NCBI RefSeq assembly: GCF_000219125.1
Contig: NZ_AFGF01000024.1
Span: 1 to 44,577 of the forward strand
Length of the DNA: 44,577 nucleotides
DNA from: Acetonema longum DSM 6540
Lineage (GTDB): Bacteria > Bacillota > Negativicutes > Sporomusales > Acetonemataceae
Reading direction: 5' to 3'
In this document: positions 7,957 through 16,710 of the stretch, one piece after another
How positions within the stretch are numbered: position 1 is the stretch's first letter
Layout of the letters: each line of letters begins with the position of its first letter
Notes under the pieces: generated by a model
The model's input: only the letters and a program-made list of their open reading frames with translations
Databases searched by the model: none
Told to the model about the DNA's origin: nothing
Program-made: the position numbers and the translations under genes

Positions 7957-8789
7957 GTCAGACTCTCTCCTTTCTCCATTCGCCAGGCGCAGCTTTGATG
8001 AACGCCGCAGGCGGGACTGCCTGCCCGGCATTCTTCCAGACTGACGGGGCAGCCCGCATGCGCTGCGCCTTTCACTTCCAATACGGCCTTTACTGCCTGG
8101 GTCACCGGCTCCGGCTGACCCTCAATGACCAGTGTCGTCGCCCCTTCGGCGCCAGCGATGCCGCCGGCGCCAATCGCCGTACATTTGACCTCCGTCAGCA
8201 GTTCAAGGGCCTTTTGTTCCGTAATCACTGCACCGGCTAGTGGCGCAAGTCCGGCGGACATACCCATGGACCAGTCAGATGAGTAGATACCGGCGGCAGC
8301 AATCGCATCCGCAATCGAACCGGGTATCAGCTTTTCCAGGCCACAAGCGATGATGACCCGGCAGCCTTGCGCCATCAGGCCAGCCAGACCCTGCCCCGGG
8401 GTTCCGCCCAGGGGACGCCCCAGCAGTATAGCCGTACGGCCATGACTGTCCAGGGCATTGGCGCCGATAATGGCGACATCGTCCCGCCGCAAAGACTCCA
8501 CCGTTTGTCCAAAGCAGCCGTCGATATTTTTAACGGACCCTTTCTCAATCAGAATGCTGTGGGGCAATACAGAGTCCCCTTTTGACGCCTTGGCGCCACG
8601 GGGACTGATCCGGCCGGAAATCCGCAGATCGCAGCCGACCAGTCTGTTCGCCACCGCCGCAACGGTAGTGCCGCCTTTGAGTAAAACTCTGCCGGCGCGC
8701 AGCGCCTGTTCCACTTCCGGCAATTGCGCAATCCCTTCCGCAATCAGCGCCTTTGCTTCCGGGACGGTCAGAGTGACCTGGGCCTTCAT
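7941..8789 (-). CDS. unrecognised conserved-looking protein with C-terminal four-Cys tail
   Basis: 282 residues, soluble, no signal peptide or membrane segment. I do not recognise the family. Visible features: a Gly/Thr loop LLKGGTTVAAVANRL (36-50), a conserved-looking core with RISGRISPRGAK (56-67), a Gly-rich segment IGAGGIAGAEGATT (206-219) that could bind a nucleotide or phosphate, and a cysteine-rich tail with C247, C254, C261 and C267 (GCPV, EECR, SPACGV, QSCAW), reminiscent of a metal or Fe-S site. The start overlaps the DUF1177 stop by one base (TAATG) and its end overlaps the AroM start by 16 bases, so all three are translationally coupled. Probably an enzyme of the same pathway. Confidence 0.8.
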   Translation of the reverse strand: MKAQVTLTVPEAKALIAEGIAQLPEVEQALRAGRVLLKGGTTVAAVANRLVGCDLRISGRISPRGAKASKGDSVLPHSILIEKGSVKNIDGCFGQTVESLRRDDVAIIGANALDSHGRTAILLGRPLGGTPGQGLAGLMAQGCRVIIACGLEKLIPGSIADAIAAAGIYSSDWSMGMSAGLAPLAGAVITEQKALELLTEVKCTAIGAGGIAGAEGATTLVIEGQPEPVTQAVKAVLEVKGAAHAGCPVSLEECRAGSPACGVHQSCAWRMEKGESLTWRLR

Positions 8790-9727
8790 TACTTCACCCC
8801 GCCGCCGGTTTGCAAGTGGGATAGAGAACCGTACAGCTTCTGCAACAGCGCAAACTCAGCCGCGTCATAAAACTGGCATTGACCGTTGGTATAGGCTTTT
8901 GCTACCTCCAGACAGAAGCGCACGGCCATTTCCACGTCCACCAGGTGGGTGGCGCCAGTGGCGCAACCAGGCACGGGAGTTTCAGTAGTGATCGCCACGC
9001 CTACTGTCGGCGCGCTGGTGGCGACGGAGGGCTGCAAAATGCTGTTGAGATGAAATACACCGTTCCCGTAGGGAGTAATGTCTTGAGTGGTAATGGCAAA
9101 GACCGCCGGCAGACGGCCGGTCGTGATTTGCATGAGGTCCAGCAGGTCCTCGCTGACCCTGAGGATGTAACCATCTTTGACGGTTGGCGAGATAGCAAAG
9201 CCGCGAGTATTGATGATTCTGTTCCCTTTGGTGGTATCGACTGCCAGGACAGCATCCATGTCGGCATCAATTTCATATTCGTTGGTTGTATGGAATTCTA
9301 CCGGGGAATCCATGAACGGCACGGGATGATGCGGCCGGGTCGGCGCGCAGGGGCAGATATGGGTGGCGATGATGATATCCCCGTTCAGCCGGTCGCCTCT
9401 CTGCGCCATCAGACCCAGCTTCATCGCTGCCGCTACGACAGCAAGAGCACCGTCTCCATCCGAAACAAAGCCGATGCGCTCCGGACGGGCGCCAAGTCCG
9501 CCCAGGCGGCCCACCAAGCCCAAAGTAGGGGCAGTGCCGCCGGCTTGTTTGCCGTTTTTACCGGGAATCCGGATTTTTATGAAATCGGTCGTTCCCTTTG
9601 GCCCTTTTACAGTAATGCTGGCAGCATCCTGTATGCCGGCAGTCCGGGCCAATGCCACAATGTCCTTGCCGCTGACCGATTCACAGTCCATTCGTTCATA
9701 AACATCAAGTACCTGTTTTAGCGCCAT
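8789..9727 (-). CDS. DUF1177 domain-containing protein
   Basis: 312 residues, matching the full length of the DUF1177 family. The diagnostic central part is clear: GDIIIATHICPCAPTRPHHP (about 136-155) followed by VPFMDSP, and later GYILRVSEDLLDLMQITTG. The His/Cys/Asp-rich motif suggests a metal-dependent hydrolase-like active site, but no reaction is established for this family. It is coupled to the next gene by a TAATG overlap and lies 34 bases behind the DUF917 gene. In other genomes DUF1177 is, from memory, a recurrent neighbour of AroM, DUF917 and OPT transporter genes, which fits this operon. Confidence 0.85.
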   Translation of the reverse strand: MALKQVLDVYERMDCESVSGKDIVALARTAGIQDAASITVKGPKGTTDFIKIRIPGKNGKQAGGTAPTLGLVGRLGGLGARPERIGFVSDGDGALAVVAAAMKLGLMAQRGDRLNGDIIIATHICPCAPTRPHHPVPFMDSPVEFHTTNEYEIDADMDAVLAVDTTKGNRIINTRGFAISPTVKDGYILRVSEDLLDLMQITTGRLPAVFAITTQDITPYGNGVFHLNSILQPSVATSAPTVGVAITTETPVPGCATGATHLVDVEMAVRFCLEVAKAYTNGQCQFYDAAEFALLQKLYGSLSHLQTGGGVK

Positions 9728-9761
9728 TGTCAGGCTCCTTTCTCCTCAATTGCAAGCAGCT

Positions 9762-10856
9762 TTACGCCGGGAATACATATGGGATCAGCGAACGGCCTAC
9801 GGCCTGTTCCGCTGCCAGGAACAAGGCCGGATCACGCATGCCTGCGCCCAACAGCAGCTTATCCCGGTGCACCCGCAGCACGGCGACCTGTTGGCCGGCT
9901 TCTATATCGGCCGTGGGCAGAGGTCTACCGGTCCGGGCGTCAAGGGTTGCGATCAGATCGGGGAAGGTCCCCAGCCTCTCGCCATCAATCTCTGCTGTCA
10001 TATATTCATTCCAAAAGGTCATTTCCAGCTTTTCTTTCCCGCCCTCAACAGTGACCCGTCCCACATCAAAGCCGCCGCGAGTCTCCAGGGTGATGTCCGC
10101 AATCCGGCCCCAGGCGATGATTTGTCCCTGCAAGTATTCCGCCGCCGCTTCGGCTGCCGCCGTATTTTTCTCTTTGGCCGCCTGCATGGCCTGCCCCAGT
10201 TCAATACACTGGCTGATGGCGCCGACCGCGGCATTGTGCTTGGCATATCCCGCTGTTACCGGGTTGCGGGCAACCGCAACCAAACCGCCGGCCTGGACCG
10301 ATGCGGTCCTGACCATGGCAGCGGCGCTCTCTAACGAGCCGCTTACGGCGACTTCAACATAGCGCCCCCTGGCCGGATCGCCGCCTACCGCGATTTGCTG
10401 TGATACATAGCCTTTATCCCGGTGCAGTCCGATGGAACCCATAATGCCGGTGGGATGCGCCCGCCCGTTACAGGAAGCGTCCAGCAGCGGCAGCTGGAGG
10501 ACGGCTGCCTGCAGCCAGCCGTTAACCGTTGCGTTGCCGCCGCATTCATTGGTAATGATCCCTTCCGGCTCCAGGCCGAATCGCTGCCGGAACAGTTCTA
10601 CCGTTCGGATATAGTAGGCCGGACGGATATATCTCTCCTTAGCTGCCGGTGCCCCTACAGCCGAAACGGTCAGAATGATCCGGTCATCATCCAGAGCAGC
10701 CAAAGGGGTCAAGGCGATATCTCCCATCCGCAAAGCCAGAAGAGCCGATTCCAACCCGGTTTGCAGCGCTCCGCCGCCTCCTCCGCCCAGCACGGCGCCG
10801 CCGAATACAGCTGCTTCGGCCTGTTTCTCCGTCAGTTTAACGTCCTTAGTCTTCAT
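9762..10856 (-). CDS. DUF917 family protein (S-methyl-thiohydantoin-desulfurase-like)
   Basis: 364 residues when started at 10856, where a GGAGATGA site precedes the ATG; a longer in-frame start at 10901 would overlap the OPT gene and lacks a ribosome site. The N-terminal signature FGGAVLGGGGGGALQTGLES and the NECGGNATVNGWLQAA segment (about 103-118) are typical of DUF917. The family is, as I recall, linked in Pfam to S-methyl thiohydantoin desulfurase and is related to the hydantoinase A/B superfamily. Four bases separate it from the OPT stop. A role on a hydantoin-like or cyclic imide ring agrees with the racemase at the head of the operon (inference). Confidence 0.85.
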   Translation of the reverse strand: MKTKDVKLTEKQAEAAVFGGAVLGGGGGGALQTGLESALLALRMGDIALTPLAALDDDRIILTVSAVGAPAAKERYIRPAYYIRTVELFRQRFGLEPEGIITNECGGNATVNGWLQAAVLQLPLLDASCNGRAHPTGIMGSIGLHRDKGYVSQQIAVGGDPARGRYVEVAVSGSLESAAAMVRTASVQAGGLVAVARNPVTAGYAKHNAAVGAISQCIELGQAMQAAKEKNTAAAEAAAEYLQGQIIAWGRIADITLETRGGFDVGRVTVEGGKEKLEMTFWNEYMTAEIDGERLGTFPDLIATLDARTGRPLPTADIEAGQQVAVLRVHRDKLLLGAGMRDPALFLAAEQAVGRSLIPYVFPA

Positions 10857-10860
10857 CGTA

Positions 10861-12459
10861 TCATCTCCATTTCGCCTTGAAAGCCGAGCTGAAGAAGCCA
10901 TACAGCGCGTCGCCGGCGATACATCCGGCCGCGACGATGGTAGCCGATGTCATGGCTTCTTTGCCCTTGTATTTTTCAATGTACAGTCTGACCGCCAAAC
11001 CAGCCACCACCGTAAAGCCGGCAGCTGGATTCAGAATCAGCAAACCGGTGGCCATCAGCACACCCATCTGCCGCCGCGAGCCGCCCACTGCCTGCAGGAT
11101 AGCGCCTGGAATCGCCCACAGCAGCAAATTGCTAATGATAGACGGGTCTACGCCGGCCTCGATGGTAGCGGCAAACACCCTGTCAACCGGAGGAAGCATG
11201 TTTTGACTGAAATATACGTTGTGGAACGCCGCCACGGTAATCCAGGCAACGGCCAGGCCTACCATACCCGAAAGCAGCTGTTGTTTTCGTCCGTCCCGCT
11301 CGAATGAGTGGTTAGCGCCTTTGCCGCGCAGAATCCATCCGGCTTTTAAGTCATAACCCGCATCAGCAAAAGCAGGACCGCCGCTGGCGACAAAACCCAC
11401 CAGCAAGGCCAGCGCTGCCGGGGGGAACCCGATCAAAATACCCAGGACCAGAAAGATCAGCGAAGTGGCAAAGGCCGGAAACCAACCGGAGTGCATCGCC
11501 GCCAGGCCGACAATAAACTCCGCCAGCACGCAGGCCAGCGCGGAAAAGATCACCCATAGGATCAGTTGACCGGAAGGCATGTCGGTATAGATCCCGGAAA
11601 TAATCGCCAGTATGAATCCGGCTGCAATATAGCAGCTGATGCCGCGCAGCAAGCCGGTCCGCACTTCCCCGTCGCTGCGGGTGTATTCGCGGGTGGTCTC
11701 TTCGGTCTGTCCGTCCGCTTTTCTCTTTTTGAACATAACCATCATGATCTGAATGCCGGCTACCAAGCCGGCGCCAATCATAAACCCATGGGGGATGTAC
11801 AGTTTGTTAATGTCGATGCCGAACAGTTGTACCGAGTAGCCACGCAGCAGCAGGCCGGCGGCAAACATCAGCATAGCCCACTTATTGCTGATCATGGTAA
11901 TCCCTAATGCCGACATGGGAATGCCGAAATACGAACCGGCAACGCCGCCGCCGACTCCCCAGAATAGCAGTTGAGCCCGCTGGCCGCCTTCATCGCCGGC
12001 ATAAATCGCTTCCGCCGCCGCCACGCCGGGAGGCCAGGCGGCGCTGCCAGGGAAAGCCCTGGAGTCAAAAATCCAGTAAAGCATCAACAAGTCGATCAGC
12101 ATGCCCATGGTCGCGCCAATCAGCATAGGAATAACAAGATCAGACCGTCCCAGCAGATAAGGAATGCCGATGGGCAGCAACAGAGAGTTCGCCGCGCCAA
12201 AGGTAGCACTGGAAATGGTCGACTGTACTAGGTTCTGGCGCTGAATATCACGGAATTTGCTAAACATCGCGAGAGGAATGCGGGAAATCATGAGGGCGAC
12301 CAGCACACCGATAATAGCCGTATTCGGAGTTACGCCCAATGAAGCGATGATTTGCAAACCGATAATCGCACCGAAGAATGAGAGGACAATGTTGACGATG
12401 AGGACCGTCGGTTCAAACGCACTGGGATGTTTTTTGGCCTGGTAGTCTGGATTTGCCAT
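10861..12459 (-). CDS. OPT family oligopeptide transporter
   Basis: 532-residue integral membrane protein with about 14 hydrophobic segments, of the OPT superfamily (proton-coupled uptake of small peptides or metal chelates). Segments such as FDSRAFPGSAAWPPGVAAAE (about 131-150) carry the conserved family motif region. AAGGAGG lies upstream of the ATG. It is second in the operon, 22 bases behind the racemase. No binding-protein or ATPase partner is encoded, consistent with a secondary transporter. It is the likely uptake route for the operon's substrate, possibly a small peptide, cyclic dipeptide or hydantoin-like compound. Confidence 0.85.
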   Translation of the reverse strand: MANPDYQAKKHPSAFEPTVLIVNIVLSFFGAIIGLQIIASLGVTPNTAIIGVLVALMISRIPLAMFSKFRDIQRQNLVQSTISSATFGAANSLLLPIGIPYLLGRSDLVIPMLIGATMGMLIDLLMLYWIFDSRAFPGSAAWPPGVAAAEAIYAGDEGGQRAQLLFWGVGGGVAGSYFGIPMSALGITMISNKWAMLMFAAGLLLRGYSVQLFGIDINKLYIPHGFMIGAGLVAGIQIMMVMFKKRKADGQTEETTREYTRSDGEVRTGLLRGISCYIAAGFILAIISGIYTDMPSGQLILWVIFSALACVLAEFIVGLAAMHSGWFPAFATSLIFLVLGILIGFPPAALALLVGFVASGGPAFADAGYDLKAGWILRGKGANHSFERDGRKQQLLSGMVGLAVAWITVAAFHNVYFSQNMLPPVDRVFAATIEAGVDPSIISNLLLWAIPGAILQAVGGSRRQMGVLMATGLLILNPAAGFTVVAGLAVRLYIEKYKGKEAMTSATIVAAGCIAGDALYGFFSSAFKAKWR

Positions 12460-12481
12460 TTTAAACCTCCTTTTACTTGAC

Positions 12482-13117
12482 TCAATTGGCGTAAAGGACT
12501 TGCTTGGCCACAGTTCCCCCCGCTTCTACCGCATCAATAATCGGTATACGAATGCTGCTTCTCAGTACCGGAGCCAGCCCGATCGTTGTAAAGCCGGTAC
12601 AGGCAAAAACAATCACATCCGCTTGTTCCGCCAGCTTTTTCGCGGCGGCAAGGGCTGCCTGCCGTCCGGCCGGAGTCAGCAAATCCGTTGTATTGGCTAC
12701 ATTTTCAGGTGAAATATGGGCTGTCAGCCGGTCCCCTAAGAGCCTTGCCATCCTGGGCGGTGTCGGGCCATTGAGATTCAGGACTCCTATCCGGCAGCCG
12801 ACAGCCAGTGAAACCGCAGCCCCAGATGATCCCGCGCCCAGGACGGGAATCGAAACAGTTTTCCGGCACTCAGCAACGCCGGGATCGGCGGCGCAGCTGA
12901 CAAAAATGGCTTTAGCACCCTCTGCCTCCGCCTGCCGGGCCACAGTGACGATCTTGGGCACTGCCCGGGCTTCTGATGCATCATCATGAATGCCAAAAGG
13001 CTGATCCGGAATACAATACGTGACCGTTCTCAGCCCAAAGCGAGTCTGGAGCAGCCGGCTGTGTGAAGAAAGCAGTTCCGGATCAGCAGTCGAAAAGACG
13101 CGGACCACTGCAAGCAT
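12482..13117 (-). CDS. aspartate/glutamate/hydantoin racemase family protein
   Basis: 211 residues when started at 13117, where GGGAGGTG precedes the ATG (a longer in-frame start at 13189 lacks a ribosome site). The two catalytic cysteines of cofactor-independent racemases are present: C75 in FVSCAADPG and C173 in FACTGFTT. Length and spacing fit hydantoin racemase/Asp-Glu racemase members. First gene of the leftward operon, directly after the terminator of the pucR-like gene. Likely racemises an alpha-carbon or isomerises a ring compound before or after DUF917/DUF1177 action. Confidence 0.85.
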   Translation of the reverse strand: MLAVVRVFSTADPELLSSHSRLLQTRFGLRTVTYCIPDQPFGIHDDASEARAVPKIVTVARQAEAEGAKAIFVSCAADPGVAECRKTVSIPVLGAGSSGAAVSLAVGCRIGVLNLNGPTPPRMARLLGDRLTAHISPENVANTTDLLTPAGRQAALAAAKKLAEQADVIVFACTGFTTIGLAPVLRSSIRIPIIDAVEAGGTVAKQVLYAN

Positions 13118-13218
13118 TTTGTTTACACCTCCCAAATTTAACGAAAATACCTTTAATACCTGTAATGTATTATTCCACACAATGAACAATTATCTCTTTG
13201 TACGTGACGACAAAAAAT

Positions 13219-13259
13219 AAGCAACAGTTATTGTGCTGTTTGCACAATAACTGTTGCTT
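13219..13259 (-). terminator. terminator of the PucR-type gene
   Basis: Perfect 18-base-pair stem (13219-13236 with 13242-13259), 5-base loop, followed on the minus strand by a T-rich run ATTTTTTG. It separates the regulator's transcript from the racemase-led operon, which must therefore start from its own promoter within about 13118-13218; no convincing -35/-10 pair was found there. Confidence 0.9.
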
Positions 13260-13282
13260 AACAGGAATTAGCGGTATGCCTC

Positions 13283-14905
13283 TCACTTCTGCAAAAGATT
13301 ACGCGCCTTTAACGCCATCCATAATGTAAAGCGGTAATCCGGATTATCCCAGTCGCGCCCCAGCAATTCTTGCAGCCTTTCCAGCCGATAACGCAAGGTA
13401 TTGCGATGAATGAACAATTTTTCAGCCGCTGCTACAACATTGCCCTGGCACTCCAGGTAGATCTCCAGAGTTTCTAATAGATCCTGCCGGTTTTTAATAT
13501 CCGGCCTGTCAATTCCTCCGAGGGTCCCCCGATAAAAAATTTCCAACTGTTTGCGGTCACCGCTTAGCAGGTTATAAATCTCCATGTCATCCCAAAAGAC
13601 GGTCCTGCCTCTTCCATACAATTTCCGTACAATCCGGATCATATCCCGCACATGATGGTAATTTCCCGAAAAATCCAAGATGTCAGAGCCCAGACGGCTG
13701 ATGCCGATGGTAAGGGTTATCTCTGACCAGCGCTGCCTCACTCGCCCCTGGATCCCATCCGCGAAAGCGGCCAGCCGCTTTCGCCAGTCGCATGAGCCTT
13801 TCTGTCCGACGGACAAAATGATGACCACACTGTCGCTGCGGCTTACGATCATCGTCCGCCTCTGCCAAACGGCGGCAGCCTGTTCAACCAGCCGCAGCAA
13901 TTCCCCCTTCATTTGCCTTGCCATGCACTCGGACTTCTGCTGCTTTGCCAGCACACCGGTAAAGCCGTCAATGTCAGCGACCATAATATAATACGGTTCA
14001 TCAAGGCGCAGACCCATCGCTTCCCCCCGGGTTATGGCCATTTCCCGGTTTGGAATCGCTCCGGCAATCAGATCTTCCAAAAAGTCCCGATTGGTACTAT
14101 GCCTCGCTTCACGCACAGCTTCTTCCCGCGCCAGCTGCAAGGCAGCTACCGTCACGGCATGCTCCACAGCGACATTTTGCATATCTGTCAGCATATCGGG
14201 TTCCGCCGGACGCACCACCAGGATATAGCCGTACCGCCGGGTTTGCACATCAACCGGAAAAACATCGCAGCAGATTCCTGCAGTTTGTACATAATAGGAA
14301 TCCGGCTGCTTCTTCAGCTTGACGGAAATCCCGGCGCCCCAGGCTTCTGAAGTCGCATCGGACGCCGCAATCAGCTTAAAACTATCATCGGCCATCATCA
14401 CCGGCCGCTCCAGCAGTTGAGCCAGCTCTACCGCCACCGGCGGCAAGCCGTGCTGTTCAAGGGCCAATTGGGTCAAACGGCGGTGCACCTTCTCTGAGTA
14501 GGCCAGTTTCTCCGCCTGGCGATTCACAATCGCTGTCATCACCGGGTGAGTGATATCCAGAAACGATACTCCATCCGGAACATCCAGCAAAGGAATAGCG
14601 AGTTCGTCCGCCAGTTTCATCATTTCGGGCGGCGGACTGCCGACGAAGCGGCCAAACTTTACCGCCAGGGCGGCCGAGCCGGAGCGAGCCATCGCCCGCA
14701 ATATGTTAAGCTGTTCTTCCGGATCATTGCGCACAGCGTAACAGGTGGTGACCAGCAGCTCATGTTCCCGCAGCCACAATGAGGCATCCGGCACTTCCAA
14801 AATATCGACGCAGCCAATCTTTCGATCCAGACCATCCTTGCCGCCAATCAGCCTGCTATGCTGCAATCCCCCGATCAATAAAGCATCCCTCACCGTAATC
14901 GACAT
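13283..14905 (-). CDS. PucR family transcriptional regulator
   Basis: 540 residues with the standard PucR architecture: N-terminal PucR sensory domain (about 8-125, starting VRDALLIGGLQHSRLIGG), a central CdaR/GGDEF-like region (about 300-420) and a C-terminal PucR helix-turn-helix (AAEKLFIHRNTLRYRLERL, about 498-516). Members control purine, allantoin, amino-acid and other nitrogen-compound catabolism. It is encoded just upstream of, and in the same direction as, the racemase/OPT/DUF917/DUF1177/AroM operon, separated by a strong terminator, and is its obvious regulator. The effector is unknown. Confidence 0.9.
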   Translation of the reverse strand: MSITVRDALLIGGLQHSRLIGGKDGLDRKIGCVDILEVPDASLWLREHELLVTTCYAVRNDPEEQLNILRAMARSGSAALAVKFGRFVGSPPPEMMKLADELAIPLLDVPDGVSFLDITHPVMTAIVNRQAEKLAYSEKVHRRLTQLALEQHGLPPVAVELAQLLERPVMMADDSFKLIAASDATSEAWGAGISVKLKKQPDSYYVQTAGICCDVFPVDVQTRRYGYILVVRPAEPDMLTDMQNVAVEHAVTVAALQLAREEAVREARHSTNRDFLEDLIAGAIPNREMAITRGEAMGLRLDEPYYIMVADIDGFTGVLAKQQKSECMARQMKGELLRLVEQAAAVWQRRTMIVSRSDSVVIILSVGQKGSCDWRKRLAAFADGIQGRVRQRWSEITLTIGISRLGSDILDFSGNYHHVRDMIRIVRKLYGRGRTVFWDDMEIYNLLSGDRKQLEIFYRGTLGGIDRPDIKNRQDLLETLEIYLECQGNVVAAAEKLFIHRNTLRYRLERLQELLGRDWDNPDYRFTLWMALKARNLLQK

Positions 14906-15072
14906 AGCATCCGCCTTCCGTCTGTAGGATATTTACTGGATATAGTTTGCCATTGACGGGCTGAATCCTGCCGGGACTCACTGAGACGGTCCTCCTTATC
15001 ATCTCTAACGGCGAAATCCGAAACTGTAACTCCTAAAGTCATTCTGTGAGTTTTGCTCTTTTCCCAAGCTGA

Positions 15073-15090
15073 TTTATTGGGTATAATAAA
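15073..15090 (+). promoter_or_regulatory. promoter -10 with overlapping inverted repeat for the antitoxin/Doc operon
   Basis: TTTATT (15073-15078) and AATAAA (15085-15090) form an inverted repeat that overlaps a consensus -10 box TATAAT at 15082-15087. The start codon lies 22 bases further, after TAGGAGGTG. The arrangement suits autorepression by the toxin-antitoxin complex. No good -35 is visible. Confidence 0.45.
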
Positions 15091-15108
15091 CGCATAGGAG
15101 GTGGCATC

Positions 15109-15282
15109 ATGACCCTCTCAGAAAAGCTGTTAAAGGACTTTGAACAATTGTCCGAAAATAAAAAACATCAGGTGATTGATTTTGTGGAATTTCTTAATAG
15201 TAAACAACAAAATGAATTGACTACTGCCATGGATGATATTATTAGCGAAAACAAAGAGGCACTGCTGGAGCTGGCGAAATAA
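15109..15282 (+). CDS. antitoxin of a Doc-type toxin-antitoxin module (DUF2281-like)
   Basis: 57 residues, preceded by AGGAGGTG. The N-terminal part (LLKDFEQLSENKKHQVIDFV, about 7-26) resembles the DUF2281-type antitoxin fold; the C-terminus (MDDIISENKEALLELAK) resembles the toxin-neutralising tail of Phd-like Doc antitoxins. The stop codon overlaps the Doc start by one base (TAATG), a classic coupled toxin-antitoxin layout. Predicted role: bind and mask Doc and repress the operon. Confidence 0.75.
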   Translation: MTLSEKLLKDFEQLSENKKHQVIDFVEFLNSKQQNELTTAMDDIISENKEALLELAK

Positions 15283-15659
15283 TGCGCCTCCTGACCGTTC
15301 CCGATATTATTCTACTGCATCAAAAGCTGATAGAACAAACCGGCGGCAGTCATGGCATTCGTGACATTAGTTTAATTGAAAGCGCAATAAACCGCCCCTT
15401 GGCCACTTTTGACGGACAAGACTTATACCCGTCAGAAAACGCCAAAATTGCGGCTGTTACTTATAGCTTGGTAAATAACCATGCCTTTGTTGACGGCAAT
15501 AAGCGAGTAGGCGTAGCCGCCATGTTGCTCTTGCTGCGTATCAATGGCTACCGCTTGCCCTATACGCAACAAGAGCTAGTCGCTCTAGGCCTGTCGCTAG
15601 CAAATGGCTCGGCTGCTGAAAAAGATATACTAATTTGGATAGAGAATCATAAAAAATGA
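15282..15659 (+). CDS. doc: Doc (death-on-curing) family Fic-fold toxin
   Basis: 125 residues with the Doc/Fic active-site motif HAFVDGNKR at 67-75, the usual length of type II Doc toxins. Characterised Doc proteins phosphorylate elongation factor Tu and stop translation. The start overlaps the antitoxin stop by one base. A strong terminator follows. Motif intact, so the toxin is predicted to be active. Confidence 0.88.
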   Translation: MRLLTVPDIILLHQKLIEQTGGSHGIRDISLIESAINRPLATFDGQDLYPSENAKIAAVTYSLVNNHAFVDGNKRVGVAAMLLLLRINGYRLPYTQQELVALGLSLANGSAAEKDILIWIENHKK

Positions 15660-15675
15660 TAGTACATATACTGTT

Positions 15676-15716
15676 GAACCCTGTCAAATTATCAAATTTG
15701 GCAGGGTTCGGGTTTT
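15676..15716 (+). terminator. terminator of the antitoxin/Doc operon
   Basis: 15-base stem (15676-15690 with 15695-15709, one G:U pair), 4-base loop, followed by GGGTTTTC. It lies 17 bases past the Doc stop. Confidence 0.8.
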
Positions 15717-15855
15717 CATTGCAAAAGATAATCTTTAAGCAATCTTATGAAAAACTATGTTATCCTTGTGTTTTTCCTATCTATTGAACGGGGAACGCCG
15801 CAGTATTATTTACAAAACTCAAGATGACGAATGTTCATAAAGGAGCTATCTGAAA

Positions 15856-16710
15856 ATGTCAGACAGATATTTTTCTCAATCAGGGTCAATTAATCCCCAG
15901 GCGTCAAAGGAAATAGAAACAAGTCGGTTGGCACACTTAATCTATGAGCATGCTCCGCATGACGGCACCTTTAGTCAGTGCATTTCCGGCCTGCATATCA
16001 ATCGTCATTCCCGAAAGGATACGAATTGGGTGAAAGCTTTTTATCTGCCCTCTGTATTAATTGTTGCGCAGGGAGTAAAGGCCTTCATGCTGGGGCAGGA
16101 TATTTTTCAAGTTGATAGGTCATGTATGCTCATGTTTCCTGTGCCCTACCGATCGCTTTTCAAATCACGCAAGCCAGCTCCCTCGAACCGTTCCTTGGCG
16201 TAGGACTAACTCTCAACCCGGAAAAGATCGCGGAGTTTGTTCCCAAAGTTTATCCACGAGGTCTGCCCTCTGCGAAAGCGCAGAGCGTGGATTATATGGC
16301 TGACGCCGATGCAGGGATTATCAATGCAGTGGCGAGACTGATGGAGTGCCAGGACAATATCGACGATACGGAATTACTTGCCCCAATTGTAAAGGATGAG
16401 ATTTTGATGCGGCTCCTGCGCAGCCCGATCGGTGTCCATATTGCCGAAATGGGTTTTGTAGACTCAAGCGTGCAGCATATTACAAAGGCGACTGGTTGCG
16501 TGATAATTTTTCTCAGCCGATGAAGGTTGCGGATCTGGCAAGGCTTGCCCATATGAGTGTTTCTGTTTTTCACGGACATTTTAAGGCGGTTACTTCCATG
16601 AGTCCGTTACAATACCAAAAAGCACTGCGCCTTCAGAAAGCCAGGCACCTGATGTTGTCCCGGCAAATGGATGCACTAACCGCATGTCAGTTGGTTGGGT
16701 ATATAAGGGG
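15856..16710 (+). pseudogene. AraC family regulator, frameshifted and truncated
   Basis: Remnant of an AraC_N-type regulator (N-terminal AraC_N sensory domain plus two C-terminal helix-turn-helix repeats). The N-terminal half reads from 15856 in one frame to about 16140, continues in a second frame (QASSLEPFLGVGLTLNPEKI, then up to about 16488) and resumes in a third frame (WLRDNFSQPMKVADLARLAH onwards). Two single-base frameshifts near 16140 and 16490 break it. The second HTH ends abruptly at LTACQLVGY (about 16700), where a transposase-like fragment begins, so the last 40 or so residues are lost. Not functional as written. Confidence 0.8.
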
